Below are positions 39,601 to 42,969 of a stretch of DNA of 64,000 bases, in pieces. Source of the DNA: Henricia sp. BOLD:AAB3569 (Eukaryota; Echinodermata; Asteroidea; Spinulosida; Echinasteridae). The position numbers were made by a program, and so were the translations under genes. The stretch covers positions 3,038,001-3,102,000 of the forward strand of contig JBBELK010000298.1 in assembly GCA_037783545.1 (NCBI GenBank), given 5' to 3'. The notes below the pieces were generated by a model, which was given only the letters and a program-made list of their open reading frames with translations, was not told where the DNA came from and searched no databases. How positions within the stretch are numbered: position 1 is the stretch's first letter; the number at the start of each line of letters is the position of its first letter.

Positions 39601-42034
39601 TGAGTACGTCCGAAACTGAGGGTTTTGGGGACCCTACACACTTACCGAGAATGGCATTACAATCAGTTTTTCAGGAATTACACTTCCATCAATGATGCCT
39701 GAAGAACATGTATTTAAAATCAAACAACTTGAATACGTGAAGCATTACAAGCCCTCAAAGTCTCTGAAGAGTAATTTTGAATTTCCGGAATTGCCCAATT
39801 ATGCAAATTTCAATACAGTATTTTACTACTACCAGTAACTGTCTAACATAATTTTGGGAAGAAATTTTCGAACATTTGCCGAACCGAACCCGAACTTGCG
39901 GACTTCGTAACAGCATTAACTAAAACACCAATGTTTTGTAAACTAATTTATCCGGTTACATAAAGCAGTGCAGTGATTACACAAACCTTTTTGCTTCCAC
40001 ATCCAAATCTAATCCCATGGATAGTATTTTGGGAAAGTATCTTATATGTTTGCTAGTCTAGAACGAAATTCATTTTCTGGAAAAATCTGAACATGCTTCT
40101 AGGACAACCAAAAGAGATTTCTTTTATTGCCAGACAAGACAGATTTGTTTGAAAATATGCGTTTACTTTGGAGAGACCGACCACAGATTTATGAAACTTT
40201 TTTTTTAGTCATGCACCATGTTTTATATGCTCAATAGAAGATTTGGAAATCATATTATTAAACATTAATATCAGCATTTCAGGTTGAGACAGCCCGGTCA
40301 CAGTTTATTGTACTTTCCTTGCCATTCATCTCGGAAAGCTTGCCAAAATCTCCGAGTCCCCACAGTCCCACAACATGCATAATAATAAAGCGTTTTCTCC
40401 CCCAGATCCCCTATGTTTTCCCCCATCCCACCAGTCCCCCACGTTTCATCAGTCCCAGTAAGCATTTATTTATTCACACTCATTAATTTTCATGGGTTCA
40501 TCACCGTGTTGCGAAGGGGGGAGGGTGCCTTGGATAATACAGACGATCCCTCATAACTGAGCTCAATCCTCAAACGTGCAAACCAAAAAAATATTCGTTC
40601 TCCAACCAAAATATTTGTTTGAAATCCCGCTATTTTAGCTTATCTGCCATCTGTCAGTGTTTTCTACTCATCCTTATTTCTATTTCAATTTTTTCCCAAT
40701 TTTTTCCCCCCACAAATATTGGCGTCAGTACCACAACACGAACCTCATCAGTAATTCCCCACCATAAAGTTGGCTGGTCGCGGTCTGTCTGGCGCAGGCC
40801 TCCCGAGAAAATTTCTAATATTCTACCCTGTCTCGTGGTTTATGTAAATTGTGACAAAAATGTCATTCATCAGGATTTTGTACCAATATTTATGTTATCA
40901 TGGTTTTTGGATTTGAGAGGGTTGGAGCGCAGCTGGTGGATTTTTCCAAAAGCTTAAAGTTTGAAACGGCAAAAATCTTATTTCTCGAAATTGAGATTGT
41001 GGTGAATCGATTGCTCTTGTTTGAAAAGCTATTCACAAAAGTTGTTGGCGTTCAACTATAATTTTTGTGATTTGATGGAAAACTTAAGATGTAGTATTTC
41101 ACAGATAGTAAATTATACAGTTTAAAAAAAAAAAAAAAAAAGCCCCAAAATCTAATCTGACTGAAAAATCAAGGAGGCTGAAAGATGTAACATATTGTTC
41201 CGTTTTGTGACAGTAACCTCTTGTGGCAAGGCTGGCTGCACCAGCCCTTCTGTAAGAGCCACTGAGGCAGGGTGCGCCACTCTGCCCGAAGTGCCCCCAT
41301 GAGCTCCCGCTTTTCTAGGGCGGTTTGAGAGATGTACAGCTCCAGAGGTCAGCTCATCCCATGCAGGTTTAATCAGGTTGAAGGCCTATTGTATCATTTG
41401 CAATGACCCAATTTTGTTTTTCATGAATTGACAAGAAAAACCTTACTCAAAGTGTTGATAGCAATGGTAACAAACACCACATGAATTTATTTCCGTCAAA
41501 AATGGTATTTCATGTTAGAAATTGACAGTGCACGGAAAAGTCCAGTGCAAGGAACTTTTGTACCATTCACTTGTACAAAATATCCATATAGATTTTTAAG
41601 GTTTTCTGAAGCACTGATGCATCTACATGTATGTAGCTAAAATTTCTTCAGGCTAGTTTACCAACATTCTTTCTTAGATATTTTACACTCTTATTCCACG
41701 AATCTGCAAAATGTTCCCCCTCCGTGCAAACGTACTTTATGGATGGCCCCTTACTACATTTGGAAAATTCTTTTTTATTTTTCAGGTGCGAGGCTGGTCT
41801 CGGAATCCGAGACAGGCGCACAGGTTTCCTTCCTCCGTGGTCAAATAAACAAGTCCAACTTGAGCAGTTCTAGGACTAAAAGGCTGAGCCACGCACCAAA
41901 GAAATTCTGTCAGTGCAGCAACCTTAATACACCAAAAGGATGCAAAGGGACTGGTGGGGGACTTGTGCTGATGCCTGCAGATGGCTTAGATAATGTCTCC
42001 ACTCTGACGAAAACCCAAACATCCACAGAAAAAG
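534..42034 (+). CDS. BRIP1: FANCJ/BRIP1 DEAH-box Fe-S DNA helicase, multi-exon, 5' and 3' incomplete
   Basis: The product should be the 5'-3' DNA helicase that unwinds forked DNA and G-quadruplexes during interstrand-crosslink repair and acts with BRCA1 in the nucleus. Twenty-nine exons join in frame to 1,512 codons plus 1 nt (human protein 1,249 aa). In the partial protein I see Walker A SPTGSGKS (residues 15-22), motif Ia FGTRTHKQ, Fe-S cysteines C257, C272, C284 and C323, DEAH (366-369), motif III TSGTLSP (576-582), motif V with CRGKVSEG, and motif [11 protein letters not shown] (797-805). An insert between motifs I and Ia is acidic and Cys-rich, as in human FANCJ. The first residues match human position about 32, so the start codon and Q motif are upstream of the window. 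The tail from residue 868 is low complexity and not alignable by eye. Most introns hold mobile elements. Assignment to FANCJ rather than RTEL1, DDX11 or XPD rests on the insert, the WDIE..SLGKK segment and the collinear match to human. Confidence 0.95.
699..1302. mobile_element. TIR element of about 600 bp
   Basis: Terminal inverted repeats start CCTTTTCACACATT and continue ATGAGAYGYCGGATGA on both sides. No transposase is visible inside; non-autonomous. Confidence 0.75.
1325..1738. mobile_element. Foldback element, GATAACTTA family, copy 1
   Basis: Arms GTCTGTTTTGAATACTGGAG and its complement flank inner inverted segments containing GAGATAACTTA and ACAAATAGTG. The inner segments also occur at 20953-21383 and around 23.8-24.8 kb. 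Confidence 0.75.
1876..1920 (+). CDS. BRIP1: BRIP1 exon 2, small 45-nt exon
   Basis: The acceptor is atttccacag and the donor is GTAAGA at 1921; phase 1 in and 1 out. It encodes [15 protein letters not shown], the start of the charged FANCJ-specific insert after motif I. It is supported by splice sites and phase rather than by strong similarity. Confidence 0.8.
1938..2090 (+). mobile_element. tRNA-derived SINE (Ser/Leu-like head)
   Basis: The A box TGGCCGAGTGG and B box GGTTCGATACC are spaced as in tRNA. The cloverleaf is degenerate, so I call this a SINE rather than a tRNA gene. Confidence 0.7.
2095..2420 (+). mobile_element. Interspersed repeat, AATCACTGCACTGC family, copy 1
   Basis: It shares AAAATACTATCCATG, GCAAAATGGTTGGTGTAATC and AAATTTCAGAATGGT with 48715-48960, with an inverted copy at 39900-40030, a fragment at 9460-9535, and more distantly 33080-33446. 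Confidence 0.7.
2488..2634 (+). CDS. BRIP1: BRIP1 exon 3: Cys-rich insert
   Basis: The acceptor follows a 13-T tract ending in ag, and the donor is GTGATT at 2635; phase 1 in and 1 out. It encodes 48 codons including CTCDC and a PCC pair, resembling the CCCACH cluster of the human insert between helicase motifs I and Ia. Confidence 0.88.
3030..3190. repeat. Interspersed repeat related to 15155-15365
   Basis: It shares GGCTATGCATGGTGGAAATC, TGTGTGGTTCTGAAAAGAAC and the string around GTTTCGAACAGYGTGCTCTG. The element type is unknown. Confidence 0.6.
3707..3810 (+). CDS. BRIP1: BRIP1 exon 4: acidic stretch and basic patch
   Basis: The acceptor is attttcacag and the donor is GTGAGT at 3811; phase 1 in and 0 out. 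It encodes an Asp-rich run followed by [12 protein letters not shown], collinear with human NDDFQVEKKRIRPL. Confidence 0.9.
3925..4200. mobile_element. Interspersed MITE, ATACCATTTT/ATCAACACTTT family, copy 1
   Basis: Related copies, opposite orientation, lie at 19350-19615, 41375-41690 and 42970-43635, and a terminal fragment at 63838-63870. The common end reads CATTTRCAATGACCC. Confidence 0.65.
5025..5163 (+). CDS. BRIP1: BRIP1 exon 5: charged linker
   Basis: The acceptor is tctcgtccag and the donor is GTGGGT at 5164; phase 0 in and 1 out. It encodes 46 codons of charged, Ser- and Asp-rich linker. The last 33 nt plus the donor and the first intron bases recur about 420 bp downstream in the intron (see the repeat at 5551). 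Confidence 0.88.
5551..5597 (+). repeat. Partial duplication of the exon 5 3' end and its donor
   Basis: The segment matches 5130-5175 at about 40 of 46 positions. It includes the exon tail, the GGTGGGT donor context and the following TTCGAAC. Its reading frame matches that of the exon tail at residue level (MKL.N.SS.K becomes [10 protein letters not shown]). No acceptor context equivalent to the real exon is evident in front of it, so it is probably a non-functional partial exon copy. Confidence 0.75.
5638..5890 (-). mobile_element. Dimeric tRNA-derived SINE
   Basis: On the minus strand two B boxes (GGTTCGAATCC and GGTTTGAATCC) bracket a body with GGCACCATACC and a TAGCTTAGCTGG A box. The same organisation occurs at 46190-46500. 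Confidence 0.75.
5950..6049 (+). CDS. BRIP1: BRIP1 exon 6: CxCxCH cluster
   Basis: The acceptor is ctcccaaacag and the donor is GTAGGT at 6050; phase 1 in and 2 out. It encodes [17 protein letters not shown] followed by a basic end. It is collinear with the second Cys cluster of the human insert (CSRCCCS). Confidence 0.9.
6163..6220 (+). repeat. Poly-C low-complexity tract
   Basis: C-rich run with short interruptions in the intron after exon 6. Such tracts are prone to sequencing and assembly error. Confidence 0.9.
6900..6989 (+). CDS. BRIP1: BRIP1 exon 7: helicase motif Ia
   Basis: The acceptor is tttctccag and the donor is GTAAGT at 6990; phase 2 in and 2 out. With the split Lys it encodes [18 protein letters not shown], almost identical to human FANCJ motif Ia. 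Confidence 0.96.
7208..7310 (+). CDS. BRIP1: BRIP1 exon 8: first two Fe-S cysteines
   Basis: The acceptor is atcatcacag and the donor is GTATGT at 7311; phase 2 in and 0 out. It encodes [11 protein letters not shown] and EGCKELL, supplying cysteines C257 and C272 (15 apart, as in human C283 and C298). The intron before it is only 218 bp. Confidence 0.96.
7427..7566. mobile_element. TTAA-flanked hairpin MITE, copy 1
   Basis: It starts TTAAAGGCACAGGCTCGTC and ends with its complement plus TTAA. The arms are nearly perfect over about 60 bp. TTAA at both ends suggests piggyBac-type insertion. Other copies: 19742-19867 and 32157-32300. Confidence 0.8.
7817..9270. mobile_element. GGGGCCGTCC TIR element interrupted by a pogo-like MITE
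   Basis: Ends GGGGCCGTCCATAAAGTACG and its complement are at 7817 and 9270. Without the inner element (8030-8992) it would be about 490 bp. Another copy is at 52014-52391 and one end is near 41720-41750. A C-rich stretch lies at 7860-7945. Confidence 0.75.
8030..8992. mobile_element. pogo/Tigger-like MITE with TA duplication
   Basis: Termini CAGTAAAATCTCGTTAAG and their complement are flanked by TA on both sides (8028-8029, 8993-8994). Inside, a 93-bp unit is tandemly duplicated (about 8068-8275). No transposase is visible. Confidence 0.8.
9311..9433 (+). CDS. BRIP1: BRIP1 exon 9: third Fe-S cysteine
   Basis: The acceptor is aataatgcag and the donor is GTAACG at 9434; phase 0 in and 0 out. 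[13 protein letters not shown] supplies C284, 12 residues after C272 as in human. [13 protein letters not shown] is a family signature. Confidence 0.96.
9545..9662 (+). mobile_element. tRNA-derived SINE unit
   Basis: A box TAGCTTAGCTGG and B box GGTTCGAATTCC follow a truncated GAGGTCTTGGGGG unit. Same family as the arrays at 57.2 and 63.1 kb. Confidence 0.75.
9782..9877 (+). CDS. BRIP1: BRIP1 exon 10: fourth Fe-S cysteine
   Basis: The acceptor is ttctccacag and the donor is GTATGT at 9878; phase 0 in and 0 out. ACPFFAVR supplies C323, preceded by the Ala equivalent to human A349, a site of a known Fanconi mutation. [13 protein letters not shown] follows. Confidence 0.96.
9878..11001 (+). other. 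Intron 10, no clear element
   Basis: The only structure I see is a recurrent TGCCCGGACAAAA string at about 10390, 10440 and 10700. Overlapping ORFs on both strands look fortuitous. Confidence 0.5.
11002..11137 (+). CDS. BRIP1: BRIP1 exon 11: DEAH box (motif II)
   Basis: The acceptor is tatcattgcag and the donor is GTAAGA at 11138; phase 0 in and 1 out. [14 protein letters not shown] contains the Mg-ATP-binding DEAH motif at 11038-11049. Confidence 0.96.
11335..11416 (+). repeat. 18-bp tandem repeat
   Basis: About four units of ATTGTAGGCCCTAGGGGG in the intron after exon 11. Confidence 0.85.
11512..11850 (-). mobile_element. tRNA-derived SINE
   Basis: On the minus strand the head has GTGGCGGAGCGG (A box) and GGTTCGAATCCC (B box), and the body includes CCTTGGGCAAGGTACTTTGC. 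Confidence 0.75.
12210..12985 (-). mobile_element. PIF/Harbinger-like element, internally deleted
   Basis: TIRs GGGGCCGATTTCACTAAC and complement bound 776 bp. Subterminal regions are packed with GCGATGG/AGCGAT repeats. An antisense fragment inside resembles the N-terminal part of Harbinger transposases. The right end is 32 bp from exon 12. Confidence 0.8.
12434..12742 (-). pseudogene. Harbinger transposase N-terminal fragment
   Basis: An open frame of 102 codons contains [19 protein letters not shown] and [19 protein letters not shown], typical of the region before the DDE domain in HARBI1-like transposases. The catalytic DDE domain is absent, so it cannot encode an active enzyme. Confidence 0.75.
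13018..13064 (+). CDS. BRIP1: BRIP1 exon 12: 47-nt microexon of the Arch region
   Basis: The acceptor is ctttttttccccag and the donor is GTAAGC at 13065; phase 1 in and 0 out, exactly what exons 11 and 13 need. It encodes [15 protein letters not shown], filling the gap that aligns with human KKDHEPLRAVCC. The Harbinger-like element ends only 32 bp upstream. Confidence 0.82.
13540..13905 (-). mobile_element. tRNA-derived SINE inside the Tc1 remnant
   Basis: The minus-strand head contains GGTTCGATTCCG, the body ATCCCAGAGCATTC, and a (TTTA)n tail. Same family as 43160-43545, 46605-46925 and 62675-62975. Confidence 0.8.
13985..14105 (-). pseudogene. Tc1 transposase C-terminal fragment
   Basis: Reverse translation gives [18 protein letters not shown], the hallmark DDE C-terminal signature (PDLNPIE) of Tc1 transposases. 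Only about 40 codons remain; the rest is deleted. Confidence 0.88.
14962..15111 (+). CDS. BRIP1: BRIP1 exon 13
   Basis: The acceptor is atctttcccag and the donor is GTGAAT at 15112; phase 0 in and 0 out, 50 codons. [10 protein letters not shown] and [16 protein letters not shown] align with human SLINWLEANA and WSGNEMLLTLHKMGIT. Confidence 0.94.
15155..15365. mobile_element. Head-to-head hairpin repeat
   Basis: GTGGTTCTGAAAAGAACC through GTGTGCTCTGTTC is followed almost directly by its complement. A single-arm relative is at 3030-3190. Confidence 0.65.
15905..16087 (-). repeat. Interspersed repeat, inverted copy of 23833-24010
   Basis: The two segments share about 170 bp at high identity (GGCCTGTTGCCGGTTGACG, ATAAAGTCAGCAATAAAGAT). 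Confidence 0.75.
16165..16465 (+). repeat. GGGCGACA repeat family, copy 1
   Basis: It has repeated AGGGCGACA strings followed by tandem-like AAAACCATTTTTWTTAGGTC units and CCGAAATTTCGGTGGTC. Copies: 46930-47215 (minus), 48965-49265 and 62385-62670. No TIRs. Confidence 0.75.
16504..16661 (+). CDS. BRIP1: BRIP1 exon 14
   Basis: The acceptor is atgaccattag and the donor is GTGAGT at 16662; phase 0 in and 2 out. I chose this AG over the later cttag and agcag because only it keeps the frame. HHLAALSEE aligns with human GHFSAVLQKEE, and [16 protein letters not shown] with IMLKGLFMVLDYLFRQ. Confidence 0.9.
16932..17003 (-). mobile_element. tRNA-like SINE head
   Basis: On the minus strand: A box TGGTCGAGTAG, T-arm GTGGGTTCGAGTCCCAC and a 6-bp GCTCGG/CCGAGC acceptor. 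The anticodon arm is not convincing. A half unit with GACTCAAACCC lies just upstream at 16736-16802. Confidence 0.6.
17065..17565 (+). mobile_element. tRNA-derived SINE, GCGTAGCGG family, interrupted
   Basis: It shares CTCGCCTTCCACC, CCCTGGTTCGAATCC and TCAGTCCCTG with 27515-27830. The SINE tail with TACCAGAAAGAAA resumes at 17440, after about 200 bp of unrelated sequence. Confidence 0.7.
17704..17752 (+). CDS. BRIP1: BRIP1 exon 15 (49 nt)
   Basis: The acceptor is aaattacag and the donor is GTAAGT at 17753; phase 2 in and 0 out. It encodes [17 protein letters not shown], collinear with human YKIAIQQTYSWTNQ. Confidence 0.85.
18480..18960 (+). mobile_element. TTTCGCCCC foldback family, copy 1
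   Basis: The family has ends around ATTGGTAAACYGTTACAAAT, a CAGCTCCGTAC segment, a centre of repeated TTTCGCCCC/GGGGCGAAGTGG, and GTCTCATGAGAC. Other copies: 19915-20660 (minus) and 22060-22535 (plus). Confidence 0.85.
19076..19103 (+). CDS. BRIP1: BRIP1 exon 16: 28-nt microexon
   Basis: The acceptor is cccatttacag and the donor is GTGAGT at 19104; phase 0 in and 1 out. It encodes DNRWISKRR, a basic linker aligning with the human KNKKRSRQK region. Support is strong splice sites and exact phase linkage to exon 17. Confidence 0.78.
19679..19734 (+). CDS. BRIP1: BRIP1 exon 17
   Basis: The acceptor is ctcaccttcag and the donor is GTATGT at 19735; phase 1 in and 0 out. [10 protein letters not shown] is identical to the human segment. 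A TTAA-flanked hairpin element starts 7 bases after the exon end. Confidence 0.95.
19742..19867. mobile_element. TTAA-flanked hairpin MITE, copy 2
   Basis: Starts TTAAAGGCACAGGCTCGTC two bases after the 6-nt donor consensus of exon 17. The right end is ATAA rather than TTAA. Confidence 0.8.
19915..20660 (-). mobile_element. TTTCGCCCC foldback family, copy 2, with nested insertion
   Basis: Inverted relative to copies 1 and 3. It is split by a 245-bp hairpin element at 20357-20601. Confidence 0.85.
20357..20601. mobile_element. GGGTC-TTC hairpin element nested in copy 2
   Basis: TIR GGGTCTTTCTATAAATTAGG and complement are flanked by ATAT on both sides. The family has a relative at 59184-59424. 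Confidence 0.85.
20726..20866 (+). CDS. BRIP1: BRIP1 exon 18: motif III, followed by a GC donor
   Basis: The acceptor is tatacttctag; phase 0 in and 0 out, 47 codons. It encodes [19 protein letters not shown]. The exon ends CAG followed by GCAAGT at 20867. No usable GT keeps the frame into exon 19, so this is a GC-AG intron. Confidence 0.95.
20953..21383. mobile_element. Foldback element, GATAACTTA family, copy 2
   Basis: Arms of about 190 bp (GTCTTTCCACGGTAAAGGGG to complement) flank a short centre. It lies between exons 18 and 19. Confidence 0.85.
21850..21918 (+). CDS. BRIP1: BRIP1 exon 19
   Basis: The acceptor is ctcaattgtag and the donor is GTAAGT at 21919; phase 0 in and 0 out, 23 codons. 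[12 protein letters not shown] aligns with human VWVGTIGSGPKG. Confidence 0.93.
22060..22535 (+). mobile_element. TTTCGCCCC foldback family, copy 3
   Basis: Same orientation as copy 1; it contains the uninterrupted sequence that shows the insertion site of the nested element in copy 2. Confidence 0.85.
22600..22745 (+). repeat. Degenerate TTGAGTCAAGTCA repeat
   Basis: At least five imperfect copies of GAGTCAAGTCA in both orientations. Confidence 0.6.
23173..23309. mobile_element. Short hairpin MITE (137 bp)
   Basis: Arms GGGATTAAAAGTAGGTTTGG and complement. Confidence 0.75.
23578..23700 (+). CDS. BRIP1: BRIP1 exon 20: motif IV
   Basis: The acceptor is cttattttcaag and the donor is GTGAAA at 23701; phase 0 in and 0 out, 41 codons. 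TFSFQDEIG and [16 protein letters not shown] align with human TFEFQDEVG and QGILCFLPSYKLLEKL. Confidence 0.94.
23805..24835. mobile_element. Possible large foldback, GATAACTTA family
   Basis: GTTCTAAGAAGATAACTTAA and an inverted match (GCTTAAGTTATCTTGTTAG) bracket about 1 kb that includes the 23833-24010 repeat. Confidence 0.5.
24981..25110 (+). CDS. BRIP1: BRIP1 exon 21
   Basis: The acceptor is catttttcag and the donor is GTCAGT at 25111; phase 0 in and 1 out. [14 protein letters not shown] and [14 protein letters not shown] align with human STGLWHNLELVKTV and EKTNFDELLQVYYD. Confidence 0.94.
25111..26524 (+). other. Intron 21, no recognised element
   Basis: I see no gene, tRNA or clear inverted repeat in this stretch. 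Confidence 0.5.
26525..26631 (+). CDS. BRIP1: BRIP1 exon 22: motif V
   Basis: The acceptor is tgcctttcag and the donor is GTGAGT at 26632; phase 1 in and 0 out. [18 protein letters not shown] is nearly identical to human motif V. Confidence 0.96.
26728..26891 (+). CDS. BRIP1: BRIP1 exon 23: motif VI
   Basis: The acceptor is tattgacag and the donor is GTAAGA at 26892; phase 0 in and 2 out. [29 protein letters not shown] contain motif VI with its arginines. The intron before it is only 96 bp, the shortest in the gene. Confidence 0.97.
26892..27510 (+). other. Intron 23, first part
   Basis: Mostly unassigned. The segment around TGTGCACTATTTTCATACTC recurs at about 29145-29200, so at least part is repetitive. 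Confidence 0.5.
27515..27830 (+). mobile_element. tRNA-derived SINE, GCGTAGCGG family
   Basis: It has GGCGTAGCGGCTCTTTCC and a B box duplicated in tandem (GGTTCGAATCCCGTCC twice, about 19 bp apart). Confidence 0.75.
27933..28000 (+). CDS. BRIP1: BRIP1 exon 24
   Basis: The acceptor is tttttcttccag and the donor is GTACAA at 28001; phase 2 in and 1 out. It encodes [17 protein letters not shown], identical in core to the end of human motif VI. Confidence 0.95.
28140..28655 (+). repeat. 14-bp minisatellite
   Basis: About 36 imperfect units of GGGAGATCAAATCC between exons 24 and 25. The open frame through it reflects the period and is not a gene. Confidence 0.9.
28695..28820 (+). mobile_element. 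tRNA-like SINE half-units (two)
   Basis: Two A-box segments (CTCAGCTGGTAGAGCATCTG and GGCTCAGCTGATAGAGC) about 85 bp apart, without a B box. Confidence 0.65.
28899..29016 (+). CDS. BRIP1: BRIP1 exon 25: end of the helicase core
   Basis: The acceptor is tatttcaag and the donor is GTAAAT at 29017; phase 1 in and 2 out. It encodes [13 protein letters not shown] and [10 protein letters not shown], collinear with the last conserved part of the human helicase domain. The rest of the protein is not conserved enough to align by eye. Confidence 0.94.
29334..29884. mobile_element. TIR element of 550 bp upstream of exon 26
   Basis: Ends TAGGCCCGCTTCAAACGTC and a matching complement, with internal repeats of GCCGTGTCRAATTTAA. 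It stops 61 bp before exon 26. Confidence 0.75.
29946..31356 (+). CDS. BRIP1: BRIP1 exon 26: large C-terminal tail exon
   Basis: This is the longest exon (1,411 nt; phase 2 in, 0 out). The acceptor is ttcttattttag and the donor is CAG/GTTAAT at 31357, a weak match. If the donor is skipped the frame runs 10 codons on to TAG at 31384-31386, with AATAAA at 31728, so a short isoform or true gene end here is possible. The tail is Pro/Thr/Ser-rich and disordered. It carries an 8-residue repeat (30211-30465), SPQF (30178-30189) resembling the BRCA1-BRCT ligand of human FANCJ, and VVDLT followed by acidic residues (31051-31065) resembling a SUMO-interacting motif. Confidence 0.9.
30211..30465 (+). 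repeat. 24-bp coding minisatellite: 8-residue Thr-Pro repeats
   Basis: About ten units of the type GPATPIxV are encoded in tandem within exon 26. Units vary at codon ends, but the CCTGCCACGCCCATT core is strongly repeated. The period is 24 bp and one unit is partly duplicated (GPALATPI). It creates many Thr-Pro sites. Confidence 0.9.
31728..31733 (+). promoter_or_regulatory. Possible polyadenylation signal for exon 26 read-through
   Basis: AATAAA lies about 340 bp after the TAG at 31386. It would serve an isoform ending in exon 26. Confidence 0.35.
31930..32090 (+). mobile_element. TGCGGACA element fragment, left of exon 27
   Basis: It contains CCGTGTCCGCATCGGACTTG, GGTTTTACCGAGAC and GAGACCGTGGGAGAGCATG. 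It is the reverse complement of 34799-34943 over about 140 bp. Confidence 0.8.
32157..32300. mobile_element. TTAA-flanked hairpin MITE, diverged copy 3
   Basis: Starts TTAAAGATTCAGGCTC and ends with GACGAGCCTGCG. It lies about 90 bp upstream of exon 27. Confidence 0.65.
32389..32628 (+). CDS. BRIP1: BRIP1 exon 27: basic Ser/Arg tail segment
   Basis: The acceptor is cccaaatccag and the donor is GTGAGA at 32629; phase 0 in and 0 out, exactly 80 codons open only in this frame. It encodes [15 protein letters not shown] and [14 protein letters not shown], nuclear-localisation-like basic patches. It links by phase to exons 26 and 28. Similarity to known tails was not recognised. Confidence 0.75.
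33080..33446. mobile_element. TTAA-flanked MITE nested in a TTAACCCGGG repeat
   Basis: Begins TTAAAGGAGCGTGACCAG and ends with GGTCACACTCCTTTAA. The surrounding 32900-33515 region is rich in inverted TTAACCCGGGTAAT strings, some of which lie on each side of the insertion. Confidence 0.7.
33880..34045. mobile_element. GGCGGCCATGACAGG hairpin MITE, copy 1
   Basis: Ends TATAGAGCTTCTGCACCGG and its complement. Copy 2 is 44300-44450. TA-rich ends. Confidence 0.75.
34520..34945 (-). mobile_element. TGCGGACA element, right of exon 27
   Basis: Inverted relative to 31930-32090. It carries repeated AGTAACTTTTCC and CCGAGACGA strings. A further rearranged relative lies at 62963-63080 and 63420-63557. 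Confidence 0.75.
34985..35240 (+). repeat. Repeat related to 59822-60420
   Basis: It shares ATGTGGTGGCTTATACT, GGTGGTTGTGGATGTAACT and GGAAACC with the element near 60 kb. A poly-G run lies at 35299-35316. Confidence 0.65.
35317..36660 (+). other. Intronic stretch without a recognised element
   Basis: AT-rich sequence. I see no exon with compatible phases and no clear TIR. Confidence 0.45.
36668..37252 (+). mobile_element. AAAGGGCCCC TIR element, copy 1
   Basis: Starts TTAAAGGGCCCCC and ends AGGCCCTTTAAG. Copy 2 is 56551-57122 in the opposite orientation. Both carry a related open frame (about 70-135 codons) with HDxLxLFYM.PV. Confidence 0.75.
37422..37634 (-). CDS. Unrecognised basic Pro/Lys-rich small ORF
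   Basis: The minus strand has a 70-codon frame beginning [18 protein letters not shown], in a local GC-richer block within intron 27. I do not recognise it. It could be an exon of an overlapping gene, a pseudogene or chance. Confidence 0.2.
   Translation of the reverse strand: MAKQGKPVVHRPKPANDGRPRSRKGAPSPKAGVPKPIVDQGLRYTYATGRGLWQKHIPFFCMKLPQFWHY
38160..38250 (+). repeat. C-rich CCCCGCC/CCCCCACACCG tandem repeat
   Basis: Short G-poor tandem array upstream of exon 28. Confidence 0.85.
38356..38389 (+). CDS. BRIP1: BRIP1 exon 28: 34-nt microexon
   Basis: The acceptor is ctcacacttaaatacag and the donor is GTATGT at 38390; phase 0 in and 1 out, precisely the phase change needed between exons 27 and 29. 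It encodes [11 protein letters not shown] plus one base. Confidence 0.6.
38400..39395 (+). other. Intron 28, first part
   Basis: CTCCAGCAAAACCCAACACT near 38600 and inverted GTCAGGTTTTGCCAGAGTCGG near 38960 suggest a degenerate TIR element; no gene seen. Confidence 0.4.
39401..39793. mobile_element. Large near-perfect palindrome
   Basis: Arms of about 150 bp are nearly identical (at least 46 of 46 at the inner end) around a spacer of about 95 bp. The spacer has its own palindrome, TTTCGGACGTACTC / GAGTACGTCCGAAA (39586-39616). Confidence 0.85.
40040..41370 (+). other. Intron 28, middle part
   Basis: Includes an A17 run near 41126 and C-rich text. No exon or clear element recognised. Confidence 0.4.
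41375..41690. mobile_element. ATACCATTTT/ATCAACACTTT family MITE, copy 3
   Basis: Opposite orientation to 3925-4200; shares CATTTGCAATGACCCAATTT and CTTCAGGCTAGTTTACCAAC. Confidence 0.65.
41786..42034 (+). CDS. BRIP1: BRIP1 exon 29: tail segment with CxC motif
   Basis: The acceptor is ttttatttttcag and the donor is GTAAGT at 42035; phase 1 in and 1 out, 82 codons. Phase 0 would stop, phase 1 is open. It contains [18 protein letters not shown] and a later Cys. The strong donor means at least one more exon follows. It could in principle belong to another transcript, but phase linkage to exon 28 favours BRIP1. Confidence 0.7.
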
Positions 42035-42969
42035 GTAAGTTATAATATGTGGGTCAGACTTTATCGTTGTGTAAAGGCCTTTTCACACTATAAACGTTCG
42101 ACCCGTGTCGAAATCTACATGGTTTCACCCCGTGTAGACTTTTTAAAATTTCAACACGGGTCCAATCGGCTACGTTTTCACACTACTAAACGCAACACCG
42201 GCATTTTTTCTATACGTGTAAGGTTTCGACCCGTGTATCGTGCGATCGCTTCACACTACACACACGGCCGGCCGTCAACATGGGTCAAATCGGAAAATCC
42301 CCCACATTGCATTGCGACGAGTCATCTCACTCTCTAAATATTGCTATTTCTTGTTGTTCCATCGAGCTGTTTTTGGATAGAATAGCAGCTTCCTCCTCTT
42401 CACTCCATGTCAGCCTATTGTCTGATTTCGGGGCCAATTTATCGGACATATTGGAGAACAAAGTTGTAATACGTTTAGCACAGTAAAAATATGTACACGA
42501 ACTGTGTACAAAAAAGCGAAACCCAAGCTTTTATATTTTTCCCCCGACTATACATACATGTGTACTTTAGATAGGCTCACAATACCTGTACATGTGTCCC
42601 ATTGAGGGATCCATGTACTTTCCAAAACTTACCCTAGAAATATCAATTATAGATCAGAATCATTAATACATAACGACTGCCGTCTCAGCTCCAAGCACGT
42701 GATTAACCTCCCCCCTACCCCCTCCCCTCCCACCGTAAAAACAAATATATAAAAACCCATTTCAGACTTTTGATTGTGGAGACACTTCCGCCTGACATCG
42801 TGTAATGTCGGATCACTCCATCAAAAAACCCTCTTCTTAAAAGTTGCAGCGACCGGTAATCACACTGTCTCAGAGCTGAATCACACTATTTCAGGCTTGA
42901 TGGGAACCAGTTGGCAGCTATGTACAGCGGTTTGTCTAATTTGGCCCTCATCGTGCCTTCGTATACATC

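Noticed and set aside
41820-41850. Phase 0 reading of exon 29
   Set aside because: It meets TAA within the exon; phase 1, as supplied by exon 28, is open.
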